Shown piece after piece: positions 1 through 10,202 of a stretch of DNA of 64,000 bases (position 1 is its first letter; the number at the start of each line of letters is the position of its first letter). The DNA is taken from positions 7,192,545 to 7,256,544 of the forward strand of contig CM057162.1 of NCBI GenBank assembly GCA_029962745.1. Reading direction: 5' to 3'. A program made the translations under genes and the position numbers. Under the pieces are notes generated by a model. That model was not told where the DNA came from and did not search any database. It was given only the letters and a program-made list of their open reading frames with translations. This DNA comes from Echinometra lucunter (taxonomy: Eukaryota > Echinodermata > Echinoidea > Camarodonta > Echinometridae).

Positions 1-943
1 TCGGTACTGAATTGTGTCTGTGCATGTGCTGACCTGCGCGGTGTGCAGCAAATATCGCCCTCTACTGCTGAATATCTGTTGACGAGATTGAGAACATTTC
101 TTTCTATCTTGAAGATTCAAAAAGCTTACAATAAACATTTTCTCACTTTTTTCACTGCAGAACCAAACTTTTCAAATATACGCAGGACTTTTGAATATTA
201 ATCAAGTTGCTTGACTAATCTTCAATTTTTCAGTGGAGTAAGAAAATGATTTGAAAAAACATTCACAAAACTGGTCTCTATATCACTGATTGCCTCTTCG
301 TCTGGTCAAGATATCGCATGTATTGATACCGATGTATGTAAATCCGATGTTTACAGCGAATGTGCTGAATTAGCTTGTTAATATCTATGAAAACTTTATT
401 TTGTGTATTAACATCATTAATAATCATGAACCACAAAAAGTCTCCTATTGAAAGTGAAAACTGAACTATTATCAAGATGAGTGATTCACATTTCATTGGT
501 CGGTCTCCAGTCCGTTTTCCCACGATCATTTCTCTTCCTGGGTTTTGTCCTGATCACACCTTCTAATTTTGTTCTGTGGGCGTACTTTCCTCTTTTGTTT
601 TGCTTTGAGGTTGGATTTTCATGGGCAATTCGAAATTCATATTTGATCGAACACCAAAACAGTTGTCTTTCCTTAACACGGAGTGTTCTTATGTAGTTAA
701 CTATTCATATTTACTTGTCTGACATGTGTATTTCATCAAATAGGGTGGGAAGCTTCATTCGCATAAGTTTTCGACAGAATGCAAACAACCTTTGAAACTA
801 CTGCAAATGACATAGTCCAAATGTAAAGACAAATATTTGCCAGAAAAAAAAATGTGTCTGAAGGGCAGCGCAATTTTCACATAGCTATGGTTTCCTCTTT
901 GTGCAATATTTCCATATCATAAAAGCCCAAAGACAGCCATCTC

Positions 944-986
<43 letters not shown>

Positions 987-2600
987 TTCTTTCCTCTCGG
1001 TATATTCATTCTCGCCTACTGCTATGACTGTGTTTAATAATCATAGACTCCTAGACAAATTCATTTGTTCTCAACCGTATTAATGGTATCAATATGCATT
1101 TTCAATTGTTCAGTTTTGTTTTCTTCTTCTTGTTACTAATAACAATTTTCAAATCTTTTCCTACACAGTTTTTGTGTCTATTCTGTATAAACAAAATGAT
1201 CATATCAGTCTTTCTCTTCATAAAGTCAATCTTAAGATCTCAAAATTGTTGTTCTATATACATCTGTTCGGAAAGAAATATCTTCTGACTGACAGAAGAT
1301 TTTCTTTCAAAACTCAGGCATAACAAAAGACTCGAGTTCTTGGACAAAGGAAATATAAACTATGAGTTTTTATAACCTTTTTCATTCCCATGTGGAATTT
1401 ACAGCAAAGTCTCACGAAAAAGGACTGCATTCAAATTTGAAATATTCTCTAAGTGATCAGAAAAAGGTAAAAATTTAACCAAATTTTCCAGTCACAATAG
1501 TTCCCATGCTCATAGCTGTGTACATCATGTTTCATTTTTCCCAGTTTTAACAAGATGAACAAGATATGTTTGATGTATTTTATTCATGTATTTTATGATG
1601 TAAGTAACTATGTTTTGTAATCTTGCTCTTCGTTTTACCCCCAGTCCTGTACAATGTTCCAATGAAACATGTAACCTGGACTTTTTATGTTTGTTTCCCT
1701 TTGTTTGAAATCAATGAAGGTGATTATGAAAAAAAAAATTATCTGTAACTCAGAAGTTTTGAACAGCTTCCAGTAAACGAATATTTCACTGCACTACAAA
1801 ACAAAATATTCCAGATATATATGCTAGAAGGTTTCGTAATGAAGTTGCACGACTGGAACTCAACCTATCTTCATAATACACAATTAGAATGAAAGGTTCA
1901 GTTTAGCACCCAAAATGCAGCACTGTAGCACCTTTTTGAGTGCAAAATGTAGCTCACTGCACCCTTATACAAAGTTGTACGCATATGACTAATATATCTA
2001 GTCATAAAAATTAATACATTCTATTCAGAAATGACTGAGTTCTAGCCAAAATATGATTGGAAAATAGTCACAAATGACTAAAATATAGTAGAAATATAGT
2101 AGAAATAATAATAATAATAATAATGATAATAATAATAATATTTTAGTTACACCAAGCTGACACTTTCATCTAGTTATTTTCAACTAATTTGCTTTAAGAG
2201 CGTTGCAGACTTGGGACCAATTGCCTCCCCCTCCCCCCTCAAATTCTGTGAAAACTTTTTAAAGAAAAGGTATTGTATAGTTGAGATTTTAGAGGAATGT
2301 CAAAGTGAAGTTGAAACCTTCTTAGTCTGCTCTTTAAAACATACAAATTACAAAAAATTACAATAGAACTCATTTCTGCAAAGTAATACAGCAGTCAATA
2401 TCTTTATTTCATGTGAAAGAATGAAGTTTACTCTGACAAAATGAAGCTTGTCAAAACTTTATACTATTAAATAAGTACAGGGTAATTTTATACCCTGAAT
2501 GTATAATTTAACAATTACATAGGTGTAATGTGCAAAAATGAGGTCAAAAATTAATAACATAATCAAGAAAAGGAAATATTACAAGTAATACCTAGTGCAT
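1..2600. repeat. Diverged copy of the COPA 3'-flank sequence
   Basis: The segment aligns by eye, in order, with about 34240-36950: TTTTCAGTNGAGTGAGAA near 231, CACTTTNCATTGGT near 487, GTGCAATATTTCCATATCAT at 901 (36134), and TGTATAGTTGAGA near 2275 (36668). (TC)n tracts and an (AAT)n tract at about 2102-2142 sit inside. I see no gene. Confidence 0.6.
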
Positions 2601-3387
2601 CTCTTAAAGAAAATGAAACATGTTGATAAATGACCAATTTATACCGATGTCTGTATTTTCTCTCTTCCTCCTCTCTCTTATTCTCTCTCTAATATCTCTC
2701 TATATATCTCTATCCCTCCCTATCTCTCTCTCTCTCTCCCCCCCCCCTCTCCTCCCCCCCCCCCCCCCCCCCGCTCTCTCTCTCTCTCTCTCTCTCGCTC
2801 GCTCTCTCTCTTTCGCGCGTGCTCTTTCAATGTATTCCTTTCCCCCAAACAGCAGATGCATAGAATAGATTGCTGAACAGTTAAAACACATTTCATCAAG
2901 ACTTACATCAGGAAGCAGCTACATTTACATTTAAGGAAATAAATCTGCCAAGAGAGAATTTCATCCGTTTATTCATCGGATGTTTTATCCGACGAAGTCT
3001 GTTTTATCCGACAGTTGCCATAGTAACGATGCTTCTCAGCCAATGAAAATCAAGGGAAAATGTCAGATCTGACAACTTGTCAGACGACAAATGTTGATGA
3101 AACACCCCCCAGGAATACCCCATTCACATGAGTATGGCAACATTTTTCTCCAACAGGATCTTTAAATAGAATGTTCACATAGCAAAACAAGTGCATGTAT
3201 TAAGAACAACTCATTTACATTACACATTCAATTCAGCAATTATCACATCATGTCATTTATCTCGCTGAAATGTAGGATCACAGGTGTAGCGTTCTTTTTG
3301 GGCCACCCTGTATAAGCAATTGTTTGGTGTTTTTATTACAGAAATATCATAAAATACAGAAAAAATGCTGAAAAATAACTGAAGCAA
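2600..3387. repeat. Further copy of the COPA 3'-flank (matches about 37030-37500)
   Basis: Shared landmarks: the (TC)n tract after AACCGATGTCTGTATTT-like text, CTGCCAAGAGAGAATTTCATCC (2947; 37254) and AACAGATCTTTAAAT. A palindromic CATCGGATGTTTTATCCGACGA insertion lies at about 2970-3095. Poly-C and (TC)n tracts fill 2656-2825. Confidence 0.6.
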
Positions 3388-3565
3388 TCAACTCCTGGGC
3401 AAGGACAAAACTACAGAGCGCCATCTTAGGACTGGATTGAATCGATGAACTTTGAAAACTGTCATTCTTGGCATGCACTCTAGTAAGAACATCAATAATC
3501 TGTTCTTTCTTTATTTTATCTCCAACGAACTTTCTGTATAGCTGCAGGCACACGAGAGACACTCT
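3388..3565 (+). promoter_or_regulatory. Orphan copy of the receptor 5' flank
   Basis: TCAACTCCT is followed by the core GCGCCATCT (3418-3426) and then GGCACACGAGAGACA, the same order as upstream of gene 1 (8829-9011) and gene 2 (CACACGAGACA at 56151). No receptor exon follows: the sequence runs directly into a broken COPA exon. It is probably a relic of a third receptor copy. Confidence 0.6.
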
Positions 3566-4011
3566 TTGTTATACAACATTAGGTCATGGCCGTACGCAGC
3601 AGGGGGAAGGCCTCCCCCCCCCCCCCCCCCCCCCCGCCCGAAATTTTCTAGATCTATATTTTTTACTGAAAATCCTCCAACTTTCCCCCCAGAGTGTGCA
3701 CCAGATCCTTTAATTTCAATTTTAAAAAAGCAAATGCGCCCTCTTGACTTAATCGGTCACTTCCCTACCTCGCTTGCGTGTTTCTTCGAATATTTAACGT
3801 ACTCTTGCCACCCCCTCCCCCCCCCCCCGAAAAAAAAATCCCTGCGTACGGCCCTGCATTAGGTTTAGGTCCTCCCTCCAGGAGTTTCCTTGCAAACGCT
3901 GCTGCCGTCTTTGAAATTCTTCAGCTTGAAACCCAGATTAGTGGCTGTTATTATTGTGATGATCTATCTGATGAACTGGTAGGAGGTTGCAATGCAAGGA
4001 GTATGCTGAAA
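3566..4011 (-). pseudogene. Broken copy of a COPA exon (relative of 40319-40480)
   Basis: On the minus strand the segment resembles the COPA exon at 40319-40480: TGCAAACGCTGCTGCCGTCTT against TGCAAATGCTGCAGCTGTCTT, and CTGATGAACTGGT in both. Small insertions shift the frame, the splice sites are lost, and a 273-bp element is inserted at 3584-3856. No other COPA exon lies next to it. Confidence 0.75.
3584..3856. mobile_element. 273-bp inverted-repeat element with 7-bp target duplication
   Basis: The ends contain GGCCGTACGCAG and its exact inverse CTGCGTACGGCC (3588-3599, 3842-3853). CATTAGG is duplicated on both sides (3577-3583, 3857-3863), marking a clean insertion into the broken COPA exon. 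The interior has two poly-C runs. Confidence 0.8.
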
Positions 4012-4024
4012 ACTGGAAGATAAT

Positions 4025-4960
4025 AAAAATGTAACAAATGATATAGTTGCTTTGCAACATCCTTTAATGAGCCTACATTTCACTACACACATGGATATCT
4101 TATCACTAAAATTCAACCAGGGTTTCATGAAGAGTCTTGTCAGTGATTTTTACTGACAAGTGATATAAGATAATGAAATCATTGCATAATATGCAAGGAT
4201 TGGAGGCTTTTGGTATTAAAAGCGTCCTGTGGTAGCCTTTTTTTTAGTGAAAGGGTGTTAGTACATTCTTTCGTCAATAGAATCCGCTTATGGGGCATTA
4301 GAGGAACAGAAAAAAGGTAAAAAGGAAGGAAAGAGAGGAAAGACATGATAATGGAATGAATTTCATAGAAACACTTACAGGAGACTGTGACCTTGACCTT
4401 TGACCTACGTAACCCAAAATCTAATCAGATCTTATGTGATTCATTATAAGGACGATGTTTGAAGTTCATACTTCATACCGCAAATAGTTTTTTTAGATAT
4501 CACATAAACGACAGTTGGAAAACCCTTAAACATTATGCCTCCGGCATCTCGCATGCTGATCGGAGGTATAAAAAACAAATTTAAATACTTAACTTACAAA
4601 TTACCATATTTTCAAAATCAATTAGTATTAATCAACAAAAGATATCAATTTCTTAAAAATCAATTATGCATTCTTGTACATTACGTCATAAACTAAGTGC
4701 ATGCCAAATTTAGTAACAAATGGGCATTATAGAGCCAGGGTCTAAGTAGGGAAAAGCATTGGTAAGTTATCTATACTTCTCACTCTACTCTCTGAGACAT
4801 GCAGACACATTAAAAAAATAAAAGTAGAATTCAATTATGTTTAATACATAAGTTTAATACATGATAAAATATCTCGGAATAGACTGTGACCGCCATCTCG
4901 CAAAACAAAAGCATGTCACTTCTTTGAATGTGCTAGGAAATTAAGGACAGAACACTTCTC
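4025..4960. other. Intergenic, no gene seen
   Basis: AT-rich sequence. A run TGACCTTGACCTTTGACCT at about 4387-4406 and an inverted pair CCTCCGGCAT...GATCGGAGG near 4540-4567 are the only structured bits. Confidence 0.5.
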
Positions 4961-5930
4961 ACCTTTTAAGCATTAATTCACAGTGGCAAATGAAATATCC
5001 ATTCAAATCGATAACAATTACTGAGTTGGCCAATTATCAGTGTCAACAATGTCTGTTTTTTTTTAATCATTTATTTTACTCTTCTCTCTCTCTTCCCCAA
5101 CAGATATAGAACAGACTAATGCACAATTTAACCACTTAAGTAGACTTAAATCAGTAGTGAAAAATAATGAGGACATACGTTTGAATTTGAGTAAATTCTA
5201 CAAAGAGAATTTCATTCATTTAATCATCAACGTGATCAATACACGAAAAATCCAAGAACAGGAATACTCCTTTTCACGCAGCATAAGGTGCTTTTTTTCT
5301 CACGGATCTTGATCAAGGTGTGACTGCAAGAAGTCACACACTAACTGATGACTGATTTTTTTTTTTTCTGTTCATTTGAATGTTTTTAAACAGATATATG
5401 GTGCCATACAAATGCTGTGAATCATCATCATCATCATCATCATCAGAAGTCCAATTAACCCTTTTCATAACCCAATTCCAAAGAGATAATTGTAATTAAA
5501 ATTCAAATCACCCTAATTGCAGTCTATAAAACTTCAGAAGAGGGTCAACAAAAGTTAACACTATGCCGTACAATGACTAGCTTTTATTCTGATAATATTT
5601 GTTTCAGTACTCCACGCATATCATACATAGAACCCTACTTTACGGGAATGCATTCATTTTGAAATTACAGAGTAAAATTGATTTTCAGTACATAATAAAG
5701 AGGAAGAGAACGAGCTTGTAAAATTATTCTGTTTAATTTAGCTTTTTTAGATTATCCTGTTGATACTTGTAGACACGATGATGATGATGATGACGATGAT
5801 GACGATGATGACGACAATAACTAATAACAACAGGAAAGATCTTTTCGTACAGAGCTCAATATCAAACTAACAACTGATCAAAGCACTTTTACCTACTAAA
5901 TTGATGAGTATATTCAAAGAATATTGAAAA
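4960..5930. repeat. Another COPA 3'-flank copy
   Basis: Landmarks shared with 37250-37830 and 51750-52830: GAGAATTTCATTCATTTA with ATCAACGTGATCAATAC, AAAGAGATAATTGTAA and TAGCTTTTATTCTGA. Simple repeats (ATC)n at 5423-5444 and (GAT/GAC)n at 5777-5813 are embedded. Confidence 0.55.
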
Positions 5931-5937
5931 ATTTAAT

Positions 5938-5940
5938 AAG

Positions 5941-5977
<37 letters not shown>

Positions 5978-5992
5978 TAATAATAATAATAA
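5938..5992. repeat. (AAT)n microsatellite
   Basis: About 50 bp of ATA/AAT triplets with one interruption, immediately downstream (on the minus strand) of a LINE remnant, where it may represent the LINE tail. Confidence 0.9.
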
Positions 5993-5999
5993 CTCAATT

Positions 6000-6420
6000 C
6001 TGCCTGAAGAGGCTCCTTCCATCCATTAAAGCGGCTTGTCAGAATCTGACCTTGCCTATTAAAGCGCGTTCTTCTTTTGCTGGCATCGGCGTATGATGTC
6101 AAGGGGCCTTAGGCCAGTTGCATCACTGAGCCAGCAGAGGTAAATCAATCGCTGGCGTCCACGTGCCCTCTTTCCTTCAAATGCACCTGTAAGGGCAATT
6201 GTCTCCAGAGCGTTCTTGCGAAGTATGTGGCCAAAGAAGCAAATATGGTAACAATAGTATCAATTAAATTAGGGGATGATCTGGCTCTTTCTAGGACATC
6301 TATGTTGGTAACATGATAAGTCCATGGTATTCTGATCATCCTACGTAAAGCCCACATCTCAACAGCTTTCAGACGCTGTTGCATGACCTTCAGATCCATA
6401 CAAGAACGTGGACAATACAT
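6000..6420 (-). mobile_element. Non-LTR retrotransposon ORF remnant (C-terminal)
   Basis: The minus-strand frame 6145-6420 contains AVEMWALRRMIRIPWTYHVT and NIDVLERA. This is the motif block found just after the reverse-transcriptase domain of many LINE ORFs (family typical: ExxxLRRxLRIxWTDxVTNxEVL). Frameshifts follow and the rest is missing. Confidence 0.75.
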
Positions 6421-6681
6421 AGCAGCGCAACAGGAGTCACCGTAGGTGAATGATAATCATGAATCAAGATCAAAAGGACAGTATAATACTATTAACAAAA
6501 CATGTATTTTCAAAGATATCTTAGAGGAACCATAATGCAAATAAACCTGCTATCTATTAAAGTCATTCATATTTAACATAATTCATCTTTGTTGACTCAG
6601 CACATGTTACACTGCTGCATCACGAAACCATTATTTGCCTTCTCGAGAGGGCATTTTTTAAAGTCATCGTCATCTATAGGT

Positions 6682-6835
6682 GCCGTAGTCGAGTGGTTTA
6701 AAGCGCTTGACTGGAGAGGCGAGAGTCGGGGGTTCAGTCTCCGGCACGGCACTTATGCCCTTGATCATTGCATTTTATCTACATTGCCTTTTTATCCTAC
6801 ATCAAATATTAAATGAAATGCTATAGGCATATTGA
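6682..6835 (+). mobile_element. tRNA-derived SINE (family B)
   Basis: The head GTGCCGTAGTCGAGTGGTTT (box A) and GGGGGTTCAGTCTCC (box B) are followed by ACGGCACTTATGCCC and TTATCTACATTGC. A second copy with the same body is at 42012-42170. Confidence 0.75.
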
Positions 6836-6903
6836 AACCAGCGTGTGCACGTGTGTTTATTTAAATAAAAATAATCTTGCATTTCATCTTTTGTATTTAT
6901 ATA

Positions 6904-8059
6904 AACACAACAAAAAAGTAACTTCACCCCTAAGGAAAATGCTGTAACTTTTTAACGAAGAGATTTTGAGGAAAATGATTTGGCAGAAATGTTCCTACAC
7001 TTATTGACCAGCTTCTGTGCAAAAATGAGATTGATACGTCGAGTTATGGATGATTGACCATACATTAAAGGCGAAAATGTCACTTTTCAAAAGTCACAAG
7101 AGTCATTTATGAGTGTCTGTGAAACAAGATTTTGGCAAATTCTGTTCCTGGTGTCTGTTTAAGTGCTGTTGTTGTTTTATTATCCAATGTTTGATCGACT
7201 CACACCTATCCTGACACCTTTCACGCTTTTTCACGGTTGGGTGAGCACAGTTTTAGGGGGGAAATGGCAATGTTCAATCCTAAAATTGCAAAATCCATTA
7301 AATTTAATGCAAGAATTGACACGAAATATTGTTACTAACAAGTATCATCACGTGTTGTAGGAAGATCAGAGGAAGCATTGGTGTCATGGTTGAGTGAGCA
7401 CACTTTGAAGATGAAGCAAGAAATGCAAAAAATCCTGTGAATGTGGCATTGATGCATATGCACAATTCGATTTCAGCTCTGTATGTGTAACGCCATCAAC
7501 TTTCTAAAACCTATTCTGATATTTTGCTCGAAATTGCATGTGGTTGAGTGAACACGATATCAACGGGAAATGGGGAAAGTCAACTGCATGACAAGCATGA
7601 CAATACTTCAGGTGAATGAAAATTGAATATCAGTTATCTTGCTGAACGTGTGTTATACTGTTAAATAAACAGTTTTAATCATGTACACCTGAGTAGGTAG
7701 GCCTACATATGGAGATTTAAAAGGAATATAATGAAATATACCCATATTACTTTTGTAAGGATTTGAAAGTTGCATTAAATAATAAAACAACAAAAGCACT
7801 TAAACAGACACCAGCAACAGAATTTGCCAAAATCTTGTTTCACAGACCCTCATAAATGACTCTTGCGACTTTTGAAAAGTGATATTTTTGCCTTTAATGT
7901 ATGCTCACTCATCCATGACTAGACGTATCAATCTCATTTTTACACAGAAGCTGGTCAATAAGTGTAGGAACATTTCTGCCAAATCATTTTCCTCAAAACC
8001 TCTTCGTTAAAAAGTTACAGCATTTTCCTTAGGGGTGAAGTTACTTTTTTTGTTGTGTT
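6904..8059. mobile_element. Foldback DNA transposon, 1156 bp, ~278-bp inverted arms
   Basis: The left arm 6904-7181 and right arm 7781-8059 are inverted copies starting AACACAACAAAAAAGTAAC, flanked by TA on both sides. The 600-bp core holds three diverged ~150-bp units marked by GGTTGAGTGAGCACA-like text at about 7236, 7387 and 7541. No transposase frame. Same family as 22297-23126. Confidence 0.9.
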
Positions 8060-8061
8060 TA

Positions 8062-8828
8062 GTTTAATCCATTGTTCTGCAGTCCATAATCATATACTAC
8101 GTTGTGCAGAACAGATTCTTCAAGTGCACAGTACCCGCTTGAAAACATACAGGGATAGAGCCTTATCTTCAATTGCTCCACGTCTTTTAACTCTCTGCTA
8201 ATCCAACTCTGTAATTGTAACAATCCTGTTACCTTCAAATCTGAACTAAAGACCAATCTTTTTCAGCAACTTTTGTGAATAATATGTGACATACTGTAGG
8301 AGTCGGGCGCCTTTGAATGGTTTTACAGACAAATTTGGTAGTCATCACCATCATCAACAAAGAATGTGTTTCAGAGGGTGTCCATCTAAAACCGAAACTG
8401 CAAAACTATGTGTATAGTTGGCTCCGTCGTCGCGTATAGAAAACGGAAAATGATTTTGGATGTTTTTCATCATGACATGGTAGTAAGTGTACTTTACTGA
8501 TTACTGAACTATTTTCTGTTGCAAATAGTGGAAGGTCATTTCACAAGATTATTGTACTAAATTTAGGACCAGAGGCGCAGCACAGATCTTGGTTTTGAGA
8601 GGATACATGTATCACTTGGGAGGTACGAGTCTAAAATTGTAAACTCTCTTTCTCTGTCTCTCCTTCTTTTTAACCCCTTTCGATACTGAGAATATACCTC
8701 AGCCACCCCCCCCCCCTCCTCCGCAGTGTTTAAGACAGCCATTTAAGACGGGATCTGCTTTTAAATATGTACATGTATGTTCGGATTGCATTGAACTCGT
8801 TGACAAAGCCGTAATTCAGTGGCAGAGT
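8062..8828. other. Intergenic, no gene seen
   Basis: The minus-strand frame 8059-8256 (SWISRELKDVEQLKIRLYP) loosely resembles a LINE ORF tail but lacks enough motif to call. The remainder is unique AT-rich DNA with a poly-C run at about 8706-8717. Confidence 0.4.
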
Positions 8829-9011
8829 CAACTCCTATGACGGGACATTATTGAAGCGCGCCATCTAAAGACTCGACTGAGCCAACCAACCTCAAATGGG
8901 CATCATCCATGCATGCATTATGACTGCATCGAATTTTGAAATCATTTTCTAACAAACAATCGTGGATTATACATGGGCTAGAACATCCCAGAGGAACTTT
9001 ATATTGGAAAC
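8829..9011 (+). promoter_or_regulatory. Putative promoter/5' UTR of receptor gene 1
   Basis: The block upstream of the ATG at 9012 aligns by eye with the flank of gene 2 (about 55990-56195) and with an orphan copy at about 3388-3565. The best shared core is GCGCCATCT, here at 8858-8866, 154 bp before the ATG. The core resembles the YY1 half-site GCCATCT. No obvious TATA box lies at a fixed distance from it. Promoter function is inferred from conservation next to the start codons. Confidence 0.5.
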
Positions 9012-9081
9012 ATGTATGTAACTTCTAGAACACCAAATGTTGCCTTTCTGGCTATGCTCGTCTCCCTGTCCATGTTTTTTG
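9012..9081 (+). CDS. Receptor gene 1, exon 1 (signal peptide)
   Basis: ATG plus 23 codons and one base, ending at donor GTAAG. The peptide is a short polar N-terminus followed by a hydrophobic run (AFLAMLVSLSMFFG), as in a signal peptide. The equivalent exon of gene 2 (56196-56265) has the same length, 70 nt, and the same phase. Confidence 0.85.
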
Positions 9082-10157
9082 GTAAGTTTATCAAACTTGA
9101 TATACCAAGCCTTGCATGACAATGATCATGATGATTAGAAAGAGTTCATGTCATGAATTAATTCATTCTTTAATTCATTTTCGTTTCAGCTAAAGCTGGT
9201 TTTCGCAGTGGTCCTCATACTACATTCCCGTGTGTATTCAAATGATATTTTGCACAAGTATTATGATTTCGTTGTTGTTGTTTTGTTTGGTTTGGTTTTA
9301 TTGCATTTTTTTATTAAATTCATTCAGTACAAAAGAAAATATCATACAACTTCATTTTTGTTGATAAACATCTGAATGAATAACAATATAGATCATATCG
9401 AAAGAAGTATCGATACGTCTTTGTGGTGATTCAATAAATGAATAACATAAAACATCTTCATTGAAAGTAATGGTGATCTAGGCGTAGTTTTTATCGGGGT
9501 TTTTTTGTTTGTTTGTTTGTTGTTGTTTTTGCTTTTAGACGTCACTCTAAGATCTTGCTTCTTCTTATTGTTCTCTCCTGAGCTCCTCCTCCTCCTTTTC
9601 TTCTTGATCTTCTTCTTCCTCCTCCTCTCCTTCTTCTTCTTCTTCCTCCTCCTCCTCCTCCTCCTCCTCCTCTTCTTCTTCTTCCTCCTCCTCCTCCTCT
9701 TCTTCTTCTTCTTCTTCTTCTTCTTCTTCTTCTTCTTCTTCTTCTTCTTCTCCTTCTCCTCCTCCTTCTTCGACGAAAGGGTAACATTAAATAAAAGAGA
9801 GGCGGATATAATGTAGATACTGGGAATTCGATTGGGAATGGGACAACGCCATGTACAATACAAGGGAGTCGTGAAGGAGGCCCGACGGCAGGCTATACCT
9901 TTTTTGTACTAGAAGTTACTGGATCTCATTCAGATTGAATTTAATGTCATCTTGCACAAATATCTTTCAAGAACATAAAATGTGAGACTATATTTAACAA
10001 TTTCATTCTAATTTTCCTTTTTACTGCAAAAAACTATTGGCTTTAATAATCCATAACGAGGTTCCTATGCTCTGTTTGTGTTTCTCATTTCACAGTTAAC
10101 AAAGTCTGAGAAAAAAAACGCAAATGGATGTTTCCGTACTGCCTGCCAACCCTCTTG

Positions 10158-10202
<45 letters not shown>

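Noticed and set aside
9393..9863. Long lysine/arginine-rich, leucine-rich and polyarginine frames
   Set aside because: They are translations of the (CTT/CCT)n tract in an intron, open on both strands, with no start context or domain.
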